NCBI GenBank assembly: GCA_037952775.1
Contig: JBANAY010000004.1
Location: forward strand, 10,478,001-10,542,000
DNA length: 64,000 bases
Source: Clonostachys chloroleuca
Lineage: Eukaryota > Ascomycota > Sordariomycetes > Hypocreales > Bionectriaceae
Reading direction: 5' to 3'
This document shows, piece after piece, positions 11,001 to 21,795 of the stretch. Each line of letters begins with the position of its first letter. Position 1 is the stretch's first letter. The position numbers and the translations under genes are program-made. The notes beneath the pieces are model-generated. The model was not told where the DNA came from. It saw nothing but the letters and a program-made list of their open reading frames with translations, and did not search any database.

Positions 11001-13882
11001 CGTACTTGACGCCGTAACAGACTGTAGACTCGATCATCGTGGGCTTGGGCAGGCGCGGGCTGGGTACCTACATGGGTACCACTTGACGGTTCGACCAACC
11101 CAAACACCAACCCCGGGCTGAATCTGAGTGGACTTTTCTCGGTCGGAACGGCCTGGCAGGTATCAATTCGTCGTGCAGGTGTAAATCTAGACAAAATAAG
11201 TGTGGATAAACTATGACAATCGCTTTTTGCCTCTCTTCTTTCCCTCCAGCCAATGACCCTCGGCAAGGTGCTTCACGTTGGCCAAAAGATGTTTGTTCCA
11301 GAAGTTTGCAGACTTGGCAGGAGGAGCAACGGGCATGGTTCAAAGGCCATCAATCTTTCTGCTTCTCTTTTTGCCCGGGTACGTATTTGATTTTGATAGA
11401 AAGTCTGGCGAGTAGATTATCTCCTTCAACAATAAGGGCGAGTGTGTTATGAAAACCGAGCTACGTTTGGTCGGCGACATGCCCTTGTAATTACAGGCGG
11501 TTTATAGGGGCGATTGGGGGATCTTCGATGTGGCGTTAGCGAACTTCTATAGTGGATAAGAGCGCTGTACTGAAGCAACCCCTACCTAGAAAATTCATAC
11601 GACAATAATAATAATTGCCTCCGGTTGTTGCCTCCAGCATCTCACAGTTATCCAACATCGCCGCCAAAACCTCCCCTTTGCCACGACCCCTTTGGAAATG
11701 AAACCAACATGGCCACCTGATATGCAGAACCCTCCTTTCGAATGATTACTGCCCTGAACCAGCGATCATCTAATCAAGCCTGATCCTAGGTTCCTCCAAC
11801 CTCTCAAAGGCGCCGTTGCTTTAAAAAGAAAAACGAAACCTAATGGGATGACGCCCCTCGGAGCTACGCATGCAGAAGGGAGTTAATAAGCATAGCTCTA
11901 TTCGCTACCTTCACATCACAACAACAAAACTAGAAGAGAGATCTAATTAAGGAGTAGCTAACTTTCCTTTCGCGTCCCTAGTTACCCTTGGTAGGGAATT
12001 CTCCCACATTCGTCGCCCGCGAATGAGAAAGACCGGTTATATCTGAATGATACGCATTATTCATTCCCCTTTTACGCTCATCCGATGTTCCAGATTTCGA
12101 CGCCAGTGGAGGGCTCCTCGAAAGAATTGTTTTTGGTCCCACAGCGGCAGTTGACGAAGTTGTCATTGTCACTCTGTCAAAAGTTGACAGCAGGCATTCG
12201 AAATAACCCAACGAAGACAGATTCCACGTATGACGAGCCGCTTACTCGGCTTCGTGTAGGTGAGCTTTCTAGGAATAAAAGAGAACAACCATAGATGATT
12301 AAATCTTCTACCGCAACGGTCGAGTCGGAGCCGCTACTACCAAGCGCTCAGCCTCGCGAAATCGGCCTACCCGCAAAGAACGATAACATCTACCAAACTA
12401 CCGATGAAATGCGTCAAGTTGAGCAAAGACTTTAACGATTCGAGAAAGGTGTCTGCCACACACCCTACAAGATTGGTAAAACATTGTTGTCTACGGGCAG
12501 AGATCCTTGAAGAGATGGAAAACTTCGGCACCGAACAATATAACCAACGTGTCTGGGCAAAGAGACCAACGTCTGTGCAGAAATACAATATGGCTGCCTC
12601 TGCTGTTCGAGGTAATGGGTCTGGCAATAAGATTTCGTTCACTATTTCTCTCCCTACTTTCGTGCCAGCATTATCAGCTTCCCTGCCTCTTTAAATTCCC
12701 CTGGTTCTACCAGGACCTTCTTTACGGCACATTCATTGAAGCATTGCTCAGCCAGAACTTGGATATCCATTTTAATGACATGCAACATTGCCGATGTCTG
12801 TTTGGTAATCAGTTTCTCCCCCTTTCACCAGAACTGTCCACACAGACCAGGGCTTCAACAGCAAGAGTATCCGGTACTATCGGCTTGTGGTTAGTGAAGT
12901 GACAAAAATAAATAATTGAAATCTAGACATATGCACGAACCTTTCAACAAAACCTCAATGGAACCGGCAGATGATTTCTGCGGCCCCTTTTCCTCAAGCC
13001 ACTGATTTGGTAGATTGTTTTCTATATAAGCAAACTGTCTTAAATTGCTACTTCAGGGACATCCCGAGTCTTTTCTATGAGCAATGTGTTGTGTCCGCCC
13101 CTGTTAAAGCTGGAATCAGCTTTCAGCATTGGCACGTGCCAGTCGTCCACCGTGCCATCTCCTACCCATATTGCGCCTCGGCAACTTCATGGAATCTAGT
13201 GAAACATGTCTCTTCTCTAAACAACCGAGGCCGGTCATCCGACAACCCTTATCTTGAGACAAGAACGTATATCCTAGGGATATTCGTGTCCGTCGGGATG
13301 TAACCACCCCCGCGCCTTCGGCGTTGTAAGTAGCCATGCAGGAGCCATTGCGGGAAACAGCCCCTTCAGCAGTCAAGATCCGTGGAAGATTCTTCATTAG
13401 CGACTACAAATAATACCATGGATCCACATAGAGAAATTGTGGCAGTACCATACAGAGTCCTACCCCGACGGGAACAAAGTTAGCTTCTGGAAAGATGGCC
13501 TTTAGCTATGTTGTGGAGATGCCATTGTTTTGAGCCATGAAATTGAAGTCGCTAGGAAGATAGGAAAGATATTGCCTCTGGTTAATCATGTATCGCCTGA
13601 TTGTGTCCTCGAATCTCTTATGAGAGAATCTCAGTGGCAGTGAACAGGTTCTACTAGAGACCTTCATATCACGCAAACTTCCAGGGACCTCTGCAAGAGA
13701 AGCCAGATAGTCAACCCCGTCTGGCCGATTCACTTTTTGTCCATGACAGTGGATTTGGAGAGATTATCTGTATCCCACTTCAAAACACCCGTTTCAAAAG
13801 ATGTTCCCTGGCTTGCCTGCCACAGAGTCCGACCCAGTGCAGTAGCACAGCTTTTGAAGTTTGAGTCAGACGGCCTATCCCC
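8091..13882. other. 5.8-kb gene-poor stretch
   Basis: I read both strands and found no frame with a recognisable domain. Many frames of 70-130 codons overlap on both strands, which is the signature of random open reading rather than genes. A minus-strand series around 10.1-10.8 kb (with GASMTTMAASICQSSQQAI) and another at 13.1-13.7 kb look slightly protein-like but are broken by stops and could be relics of a gene related to the neighbouring NLR. Around 11.6 kb there is a short (aat)n run. No tRNA-like cloverleaf was noticed. Confidence 0.4.
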
Positions 13883-15395
13883 TTAGGCAAGAAATTGTCC
13901 GGCCTCTGCTGGTGCCATCACTTCCAATTCAATCACGTCGGTGCCAGCGAACGAACAAGCCACTTTGAGAGACCGTGTAGTAAGTAAGATTAACCCGTCG
14001 TCAATCTCTGGGAGAAAATGATAAAAGCCGTTGCTGCTGGAACTTGGGAAGAACATGTCTTTGTCGTCAACGTTATCAACGATCAACAGCCACGGGCGAG
14101 CCTGATTTACTGAAAGATAACGTTGCACGGTTTGCTTTAGGTCCTCTATATGGTTGTTCAGTGGGATCGGCAGTTCTTTAGCGATTTCCATGTATGCATG
14201 CTCAAAACTGGCATTGCTTAAGGCTGATATCAAGAAGATAGAAACTTCAGGTCGGTTTTCTCGAACCCAATGGGCTAACTGCAGGGCAATCTGGGTTTTT
14301 CCAACCCCACCAAGCCCTGAAATAGCAATTCTTGAATATTGAGACTGAACAAAGTGTTTGTTCTGAAGTTCTGCAAGGATATCCTCTCGCCCCGTGAAAG
14401 ACTTATTCCTAGATAGAGGGAGGTAGTAATGTGCCTGTGGCGTTGCTCTCTCAAACTCGCCAGTGTGAGTTTGCGATGGTGCTAGTGTAGTGTTATTCCG
14501 AAGCCCAACAAGAGACTCACTTTTCTCCAGAGACCATTGACAGAGCCCTTGGAGGTTACTTTGAACAGTTTTTAAATTGATTTGGTCGTCCTCAGAATCT
14601 CCAAAATTGCACACTTTGCCATGAGTCGCTTTCAACATCACAACAGCTTCCCGGTCGCTGGCAAGCCCCATCAGTGCAGACACTCTTGGAAGAACCTAGT
14701 GGCATTAGACAACGTCAAGTATCTCCGAGAAAGATTACTCGCATCATCCAAACTCCCCCAAAATGATATACAATGATAGTATTCTGATTGATGGCGCCAC
14801 TGCTCCGCGATTGTCTCAGCGAACATGCCCCCGGGTTTCAATGCTTCTATCACATTGTCACCCTTCTTGAACCCAGCCCTAATAGCTAGATTCGCCAGGC
14901 TCCGCCCGAGCCGGACCGTTGTGCGCTCGCCCCCGCCGTAGGGTGTCGCAAAGAAACATAGGCCATATGTAGCATCCTTGATGTCTTGGAACCGGGCGTT
15001 GCTCTTCGCGTTGATCAGCGCTTGCTTGATCAACAAGCCCCCCATATCATGCCCTAAGAATATAATCGGTCGTGATTTAGGTATGCCGTCCCGCTCGATG
15101 CGCACAAATTCGAGAAGGCCGTTTGCCTTGTCGGTGAATGTTGCCCGCGAGGTCCCGTACACGGCTGTAGAGTTGTATTCGTAGAGGAAGATTCGGCAGG
15201 GGGGGATCTCCCGCGGAAGGGCGTCGCGAAGCCAGAGTCGGCAAGTTGGCCCTGACGGGGTTCGCCATGTGTCCCAAGCATGTGCCGTGTGATCTCTGTT
15301 TCCGGGATTCAGGCCGCGCACGGTGATGATGCTACTACTTTTAGCTCCTGCGTTGACAAGTTTCAACGGTAGAAGGACTTACTCGTACTTCGCAT
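13883..15395 (-). CDS. truncated NLR (STAND) protein: alpha/beta-hydrolase-like domain + NB-ARC
   Basis: The best model is exon 15395-15383, exon 15347-14743 and exon 14695-13883, giving 476 residues; the tiny first exon and its 35-nt intron are uncertain. Residues ~10-190 form an alpha/beta-hydrolase-like (SesB-type) domain: SIITVRGLNPGNRDH, RLWLRDALP, RIFLYEYNSTAVYG, IIFLGHDMGGLLIKQALINA and LCFFATPYGGG. Then come LMGLASDREAV, a linker, and an NB-ARC domain with P-loop SGLGGVGKTQIALQLA, Walker B-like WLLIVDNVDD and LILLTTRS. In fungi such proteins act as intracellular sensors in non-self recognition and cell death. The frame stops after LEVMAPAEAGQFLA, so the rest of the STAND module and any TPR/ankyrin sensor are missing. 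The usual nucleophile Ser (GHSxGG) is Asp here and the HG motif is RG, so esterase activity is doubtful. A truncated or decaying gene is as likely as a functional short NLR. Confidence 0.72.
14696..14742 (-). other. probable GC-AG intron in the NLR gene
   Basis: The hydrolase frame and the NB-ARC frame are out of phase. Removing 47 nt with donor GCGAGT at 14742 and acceptor CTAG ending at 14696 joins WGSLDD to VLPRVSALMGLASDRE in frame, matching the arrangement usual in this family. A GT donor 4 nt further on would put the second exon out of frame. It is either a GC-AG intron or a mutated GT donor. Confidence 0.55.
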
Positions 15396-15875
15396 CGTTT
15401 CCAACTGTGCCCGAAGGCTGGTAGACGAGGTGGAGGGTCTGATCAGATTATAAGGTTAGTGTAAATACTTGATCATGGAGACAAAGTGCCTATTTACCAT
15501 GCTGGCAGAATCAAAATGTATGACTTGTCGTGAGATAAGACATTGTTCTTGGCTACCCAGAATGCGATGGAAAGATGTAGATAGGAGGTTCGGGAAGGAG
15601 TGTAATCGCTGGCACCTGCCTTCGGTGGCTGAGGGTGAGGCGGTGTCAATTATGGAATCCCGCTCGCTACATACGCAGGCTGAATCACATCATGGGAGGC
15701 ATTCAAATGCTTTTCAGCCGCAGAGTTACATTGAAACTACAAGTCTTACTGCCGTAGACACTTATTGATTTGGCGTATGTTATAACTCGAGTGCAAAACC
15801 AGCGGAGGCTGGTGGCACTTCCGTAGTCCCCAGTGCCAATGATAGGTCATTTGCAAAGAGATGATGCTGCGCACA
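15396..15875. other. intergenic between NLR and SnoaL-like genes
   Basis: No recognised gene. The stretch should hold the promoter of the NLR gene and the 3' end of the SnoaL-like gene, which points the same way. Confidence 0.35.
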
Positions 15876-16360
15876 TTATGCCTTATCTTGGGCCTGCAGC
15901 GCCTCTACCTTGAGCCGAAAATCCTTTGCCTCCTGTGTATCATTCAACTGATAGATGCGCGTTATCTGGCTCCCGTCCTCGTTAAAGTCAAGAAACCACG
16001 CAAGGTTCCTGCTGAAACTTGTCCCGTCACTCAATGAACCGACATACTCTGAGGTTGCTGCTGATTTTCGATTGGCGACATCTACAGTGATGTTCCTAGC
16101 CCTCCACGATGTGATAGTCCAGATAGCCATATCCTGTCGTGAGAGATCCTCATACTCGGTGTTGGTGAATGAAAAGTCTTCCGGGAGGCCCATTGTGGCG
16201 AGAAAGATGGGAGGCCCGATGTACCGGCGGCAGTCGCTTGTGACGTCTCAGAGAACACTGTTGGGTCATTCTGCTGGCTCGCGTCGAGGTAGGCCCTCAA
16301 GAAGTTCTCCGTGATTACTTTCATGCCATGTGCTAGATCTCTTGTCGGCGTTGTCTCCAT
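15876..16360 (-). pseudogene. SnoaL-like/NTF2-fold protein, one-base frameshift
   Basis: The gene starts at the ATG at 16360 (METTPTRDLAHGMKVITENF and then LRAYLDASQQNDPTVFSE). Near 16241-16248 the reading frame shifts by one base. The other frame continues as TSDCRRYIGPPIFLATMGLP, EDFSFTNTEYEDLSRQDMAI, AATSEYVGSLSDGTSFSRNL and AWFLDFNEDGSQITRIYQL, ending at 15876. The total length, 485 nt, is one short of a whole number of codons, so one lost base explains everything and the protein would be about 161 residues. The sequence fits small fungal SnoaL-like polyketide-cyclase-fold proteins, a fold used by cyclases, isomerases and non-enzymatic carriers; no reaction can be assigned. It may be a real pseudogene or an assembly error. 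Confidence 0.65.
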
Positions 16361-16988
16361 GGTTGGTGTGTGCAAAGGCCTGAGGTCTTGCTTCTGGTGT
16401 GACTTTTATGGTAAATGTGGCTGTATAGAGGGGGAAACAGAGAACAAAGTCCATGCTTACCGCTTTTTGAAGGGACATCTTGGCCTCCCGTCATACTTTG
16501 CGATACCACGTGCTGCTTATGGCTGAGCCCTACCTAGTAGGGGTGCGGAAGATTACCAAAGAATAAGCAGAGACATTCAGCTTATATTAACAGGAAAAAG
16601 GTCAAGTGGTAATTACTTATCCCCTAAGATAGAGGTGTTAGAACCTCAAAATATTATATTGAATAGGTAACGTCAAGAGGGAGCAATGGCAGACCAACAA
16701 AACCCCGGCGTGGTGCAGTTGGACTTGTTACGAAACTCTATAGAGCTGAATATATATGATGCCCGGTGAGCTATCTTGACCGTTGGTAATGATCTTCCTA
16801 GCGTCTCACGGCATTATACCGTCAGTTCGCAAAGAGATTGCTTGATTTGGGTTGAAACTTCCTGTTCGTTGATGCTATGAAATAATCTTTTTTGATGTTA
16901 TGAGTGAATACAGGTAGGCTCAGTGACCATCCCTCATGCTTTTCTTAACCCTTGACATATGGGTACTCTAGCACCCAATGGGAGCCGA
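16361..16988. other. intergenic, AT-rich
   Basis: No gene is recognised. The region is AT-rich around 16.55-16.92 kb and separates two minus-strand genes, so it should hold the promoter of the SnoaL-like gene and the terminator of the secreted-protein gene. Confidence 0.35.
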
Positions 16989-17611
16989 TCAAAAACCTAT
17001 CGACCGCAGGCTGGTGTAGTCCTTTGAAACACACGGCCCAGAATGCAAGACGGTGTGATCCGGAACCAGATTGTCCACTGTGGGAATCTGCATGACGATG
17101 GTCTGCGTGTTGCCCGGGTAGACTGATCTATGGCCCTCATCGCTAATCTCAGCCGTATCCATCGCAAAGAGGAAGCTGGACTCTGGGTCGCCAATGTAAG
17201 CCACCTGCGACGGGTCACTGGGGACAGTTACGACGCCATGCCCAGCGATCTTGACAAGCCATCTCGTCATGGTGTTAGCATCTGGCATTTCTAAACCAAG
17301 CCTTGTAATACTTACTGGTTGTGAGGTGCCACATGAAGACCCCCATCGTAGTTGGGAGGGGCAACCGAATAGGTCATGTTGGAAATATCGCCGAAAGTAG
17401 CTGCATAGCCACTTATCCCTGGCTGGTTGGAAGAGGCCAGCGGGGTTTCGAGTGACCAACATTCAAACACCGAAGAGCGATTGTATGCGGTGATGGCAGT
17501 TATGTTTAGTTGAAGTGAAGGAGCCGTGTTGTTGTTCCTTGCATCCAACGCGGCTGATTCCGCTAAAAGTGCGGCCAGCGTCGTGGCTATCAAAAGTTTT
17601 GTTTGAAACAT
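16989..17611 (-). CDS. small secreted protein, candidate effector
   Basis: Two exons, 17611-17316 and 17262-16989, with a 53-nt intron (donor GTAAGT at 17315, acceptor AG at 17264-17263, phase 2), give 189 residues. The first ATG in frame (17611) opens a clear signal peptide, MFQTKLLIATTLAALLAESA, with cleavage near residue 20. Mature-region landmarks are LQLNITAITAYNRSSVFECW, GGLHVAPHNQWLVKIAGHG, SSFLFAMDTAEISDEGHRSV and a tail with DHTVLHSGPC. The protein resembles an abundant family of uncharacterised small secreted ascomycete proteins with two conserved Cys (in ECW and GPC). There are several Asn-X-Ser/Thr glycosylation sites. Role unknown; secretion is the secure part. The neighbouring genes give no functional hint. 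Confidence 0.78.
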
Positions 17612-18860
17612 GTTCACCAATATCAACTAAAAGCAAAAGGTGGTGTTGTGGTATGGATTAGACATAAGAGAGCACGCCAATCTCTCTACAGTTGGTTTTT
17701 TTTTCTCCAGTTCCTTATAGCTATTTAAATAAGCTTCTGGATTTATCTGAAATCCACGTGCCGGACTCAAGGACATGGTCTGGGCCTGGCTAACACGATC
17801 ATGAGGACTCGGGATGTAATTGCCGTTGTCAGAGCTGGCTAGTCTACGCAAGGATGGAGTTTGATAACTCGTGAGCTATATTTCAACAATAACTGAATTG
17901 TCTTGAAGATCTCTAGTGGGCATAGTGGCCCCGTTGAAACTAGAAAGCATCGAGTAAGGTGTCTACCGCAAGTGTAGCACCGTAAAACTTTGATTCAACT
18001 TTAACCCTTGCTAAATGACGCACGTAGTAAACATCCAGTTGCCTAATGCAGTATAACTGCCGTGATTTAAACCCTCCGACTTTACCAGCAAGTACAAATC
18101 CATGCTGTATCATAACATAACCGCCAATTAGGCTCATCATTGGCCCAATCTTATAACTGAAATGGAGTCACACTGGGACTACCTGAAACTTTAAGAAATG
18201 CTGCAACTTCCGGCGTTCCTGATCCACCGATATAGTCATTTTACAAATGTTCCGTGGGGCTCATGAAGATGATGACTTGATCCTAAGATCGACATATTGC
18301 CATACCTAGCCACAGTTCCGGAATTGCTCCCGCCGGACAATGATCTAGTGTTAGTCGGGAAGAAAATGCTCGCCAAGATAATTCAGCCGCCCACAGTGGG
18401 AAACAGAGATGTAGTCGAGTTGAGTGTTTGATGAGCGGGATGAAATCGTTCTGAACCTTTGCATTGCTGAATGCATCGAACAAGGAGAAGAAGGTTAACC
18501 TGCTAAATTCGAAGCCGATAATAAGCGCAAGCAAGAGTGCTGGCGGCAATAGTGAAGGTCCTTTGTAATGAATACCTGAAATCGGAAATAAGTGTGGTCG
18601 AAGCCGATAACGAAGGCATTTAGATGTAGAGATGAAGAAAAGTCCAGCAGCAGGCCTTGCGGATACTCAGTAGTTGTGTCGAGAAATCGTAACTAGTCAA
18701 GGTGAAAAAAAGATGACAGGCTCAGCCAAAAGTATAGTTCGAGGTGGGCCGGGAAGGAACTTTTCCAGTCGCACTTTAGCAAAGTCGCATTGCAACAAAG
18801 ACGAGGGTTGAAGCAGCCTAGATACGTCTCGAGAATAGAGACAGCTGAATCTCTAGAAAG
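17612..18860. other. intergenic, possible minus-strand relics
   Basis: Two minus-strand frames look vaguely protein-like: 18549-18283 (a hydrophobic N terminus, PPALLLALIIGFEF) and 18140-17940 (SLIGGYVMIQHGFVLAGKVG). They have no ATG-to-stop structure that I can splice and no recognised family. They may be remains of one broken gene. Confidence 0.3.
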
Positions 18861-20123
18861 CTAACTGTCTTCGTCGCTCATGGACTCCTCTGAGCCATAG
18901 CACGACTCGTCCGACTCAAACTCTGTGTCTGGTACGAAAGCAGGCCACAGTTTAGGATCGAACTTTGCGGCTTCTGAGGTAGGTAGCCATTCTTCCTGGT
19001 CTACATCATAGTATTCCTCGTCAGGCAGGGGCGTAGGGGGCGGTGAGTCGCCGAGGGCTGCGTATGATCTCGTCTCGAGGATATCTTCAAACTCCGGCGA
19101 GACACAAAACTCGTCCGAATCTCCCCAGAGAGACTTCACCCACTTGTTGAAGGCGTCCATGTCTGAGAGATGTGGCTCGGGAATCCAGGCGGAGAACTCT
19201 TCTGCTGAGCGCTTGTTCCAGTATAGGCACATTGGGTTTGGAGGTTTGTCCCATGTCACGTGGTAGAGAGAGTTGGGTCTGTTCCGTGCAAACGAGTCAT
19301 TAAAGTCGATGAATATGACACGCGGCGGGGTCGGATCATTCTCTAAATCTCCTTGAATGAGAACGTTTCGCAGTGCGAGATCCAAGCTCTCAGCGCCATA
19401 AAATGTCAGCTTGGCTCGAGTTTCAAAGACCTGTGCGAGGATATCAAGACGGCGCTGTGGAGGTATGTGATGGACTCGTCTTTCTTCGCAGTATGAGAGC
19501 ATGGTTGGGGCGTCGATCCACTCAATGATAACCATGTGCACTTGACGCGTCTCGCCCTCGGCGATGGGAAGGTCAAAAGTCCATGATCCGTAGTACTTTG
19601 GGGTCATGACGCCGTCGACACCTGCTGCCTGGAGGTCTTCATACGCAGCAGCCTCGCACGAGTAGTCGCTCGCAGCGACCCAGGTGACGTCCTCGCCGAT
19701 TTCGTCGCGGGCATAGTACATGGGGTCGAATATCTTGGCGACAAGAGGCTTGCCGCGGGACTCTTGTCCCTCCCACTCGCACCGCAGGAGTTGAGCACCT
19801 CTGCCATCCCTCACAGCCACTGGGTCGAGGAGGTGGAGGTTGAAGACAGACTGGTCTGGATGGGGCTCTGTCTCTGGGTACGGGTGCTCCATGCACCAAT
19901 CGGCCTGCCCGTGGGCAGAAGCTGGTTCCTCACCACGGCTCTCAAACGGGGCTGCATACCCCGGGTTGCCGAACGGCACGAACGGCATGTGTGCTCTCAC
20001 TTGGAGCACCAGTCCCTTTTGGTATGGGACTTCGGGCCGCTCATACCGTTCGGCAACCCGAGGTTGCTCTTCCGCCTCCTGCTGCTCCCGCAGGCAAAAC
20101 TCACAATGGTGCCCCTCGGGCAT
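18861..20123 (-). CDS. protein-kinase-like fold protein with acidic C-terminal tail
   Basis: One open frame of 420 residues starts at the ATG at 20123. The N terminus has CEFCLREQ and a Glu/Arg-rich stretch. Residues ~90-300 read as a divergent kinase fold: NLHLLDPVAVRDGRGAQLL leads to LVAKIFDPMYY (candidate ATP-contacting Lys), EAAAYEDLQAAGV, then a hinge-like HMVIIEWIDAPTML. The catalytic-loop-like piece is ESLDLALRNVLI (Asp and Asn kept, the usual His of HxD replaced) and RVIFIDFNDSFARN sits at the DFG position. The last ~60 residues are very acidic (ESDESCYGSEESMSDEDS). Such proteins are frequent in filamentous fungi and mostly uncharacterised. Whether it phosphorylates proteins or small molecules cannot be told. 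A 5' untranslated intron of about 35 nt may lie just upstream (donor GTAAGT near 20188). Confidence 0.8.
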   Translation of the reverse strand: MPEGHHCEFCLREQQEAEEQPRVAERYERPEVPYQKGLVLQVRAHMPFVPFGNPGYAAPFESRGEEPASAHGQADWCMEHPYPETEPHPDQSVFNLHLLDPVAVRDGRGAQLLRCEWEGQESRGKPLVAKIFDPMYYARDEIGEDVTWVAASDYSCEAAAYEDLQAAGVDGVMTPKYYGSWTFDLPIAEGETRQVHMVIIEWIDAPTMLSYCEERRVHHIPPQRRLDILAQVFETRAKLTFYGAESLDLALRNVLIQGDLENDPTPPRVIFIDFNDSFARNRPNSLYHVTWDKPPNPMCLYWNKRSAEEFSAWIPEPHLSDMDAFNKWVKSLWGDSDEFCVSPEFEDILETRSYAALGDSPPPTPLPDEEYYDVDQEEWLPTSEAAKFDPKLWPAFVPDTEFESDESCYGSEESMSDEDS

Positions 20124-21795
20124 GTTGGTTGCTTTTAAGGTGAGCAGGAGAACTAGACAGAAGCAGTGAGATTAATGATGAACTTACGATTTCTTTGGTT
20201 GGGGGAGGGGGGCGGGGAGGGGGAGAGGTCTGAGGTTGGAACCTTGAAGTAGAAGGGGGAGAGAAGAAGAAGGAAACATCAGAGGGGAAAAGGGAGCGCG
20301 AGGGCCAGCACACGAGAAGCGTTAGGAGGTAAACATAGCGCGTAGGTCTACAACACGTCTGCAGCTGTTGATGCCTGGGCACCGTTTCCCGTTACCACGG
20401 CCTCACCAGCTTGACAGAATGGCAAATGTTCATTGATACGAAGTAAAGGTCAAGCTATTTAGCGATAACAGACACGTATCCTTGCACGGTCCTAATGAAG
20501 CAATGTGTGTTTCTTGGAGTGAAGTTCATCACAAATGGCACAGCACTACATCTTCACATTATTCCTTCAAGCTTGCTGTAAGTGCTTCAACCAGACGAAA
20601 TATAACTTCCTTTAATTGCCGGCCCCTTACAGAATCTTGTCTTTCGACTCGCAGTATCTTAATCAGTCTTAAACATCCTAGGAGGCGTACCCTTATCTTA
20701 CTGTAATCTGTATTAGAGACAGCAGTTGTGATACAAGTTTTCCTCCCATCATTACTACCGGAAGAGTACTATAAGTAGGACGAGAGATTAGTATTTTCAT
20801 GGCAGCCATAGTTAACAATTGGAATATTCAAACAAAAAGCAGGAACAATCGATTACTTGAATTGACACTAGCAGCCGGATTGTTATTAACGCGTGTTTAT
20901 TTGTGTTGGTGGGGGACAATTTGGCGGCAGTCGCCAGCAGGTGTATGAAGGCGGGATGGAATCACGCCCACATACATGCTCACTTTGCTCAGTGCCTTGG
21001 GGATTTTTGCGATGCTAATCCTACTACCGTTAAGCCGATAGCTAGAGGGGCAACCTATTAATGAGGATAACTAAACAAGTACCTGGGTAAGCCTTGTTGT
21101 TGAAATAAGATTGACGTCGCTGTTTGCCTGCGGAGCAACGCTCGGTGAAGCGTCCCGGTCAGCCTCACGGACCAGCCCGGTGTATGATCCTCTCGGGGTA
21201 CGCATCTGCGGTATGCATCTGCAAGAAAATATCTATGATTGCAAGGCAAATCAGACTGATTAGCTAGGTAATATTTTGTAATACGAAATACTGGCAGCTA
21301 AGGTGAGTGCGCAAGGTATATCGCACAGTAGGCGAGGTGTGTACGGCGATATCGCCTGGTCGGTCGCGCATCTTCTCCTCCGGGCATTTGGAGGTGAGCG
21401 CAGGATCCCACACCTACGCACATGCGCAACGATCACAATTATTTCCCACGAGGCACTTGTTTCCAATTGTAAAATTAAGAAGAAGAAAAAAACACATTGC
21501 GCAAAGGTAATGACTGATGAGTGAGAAGCATCCAACATGTTCACCCAACTAACAAAAGAAATTGCATCGTTCAATCTGCCCGGCTTGGAGCCATGTCCAA
21601 CCTATCCTACTTGTTCGCCTAGCCAATAATCAATTTACCCAGTTCCAGCCCAGTTACATCGTCAAATCCGACAATTTCCGCCATTCAATTGGCATCTCCT
21701 CGAGAACATACCATTCATTACATCTGTCAAGCATCAGACAAGGATCGCCCGGACCCTACCTACCCAGCAAAATCACAACGACATCGGGAACACGA
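20124..21795. other. intergenic with G-rich tract, no recognised gene
   Basis: Apart from the G-rich tract at its left end, nothing is recognised. Short overlapping frames on both strands have no motifs. It separates two minus-strand genes and should hold the promoter of the kinase-like gene. Confidence 0.35.
20201..20225 (+). other. G-rich tract, possible G-quadruplex
   Basis: Four runs of four or more G separated by single bases (G5-A-G6-C-G4-A-G5) lie about 80-100 bp upstream of the kinase-like gene's start. The pattern meets the usual sequence rule for an intramolecular G-quadruplex on the plus strand, which is the template strand of that gene. Folding and any regulatory effect are inference. 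Confidence 0.45.
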
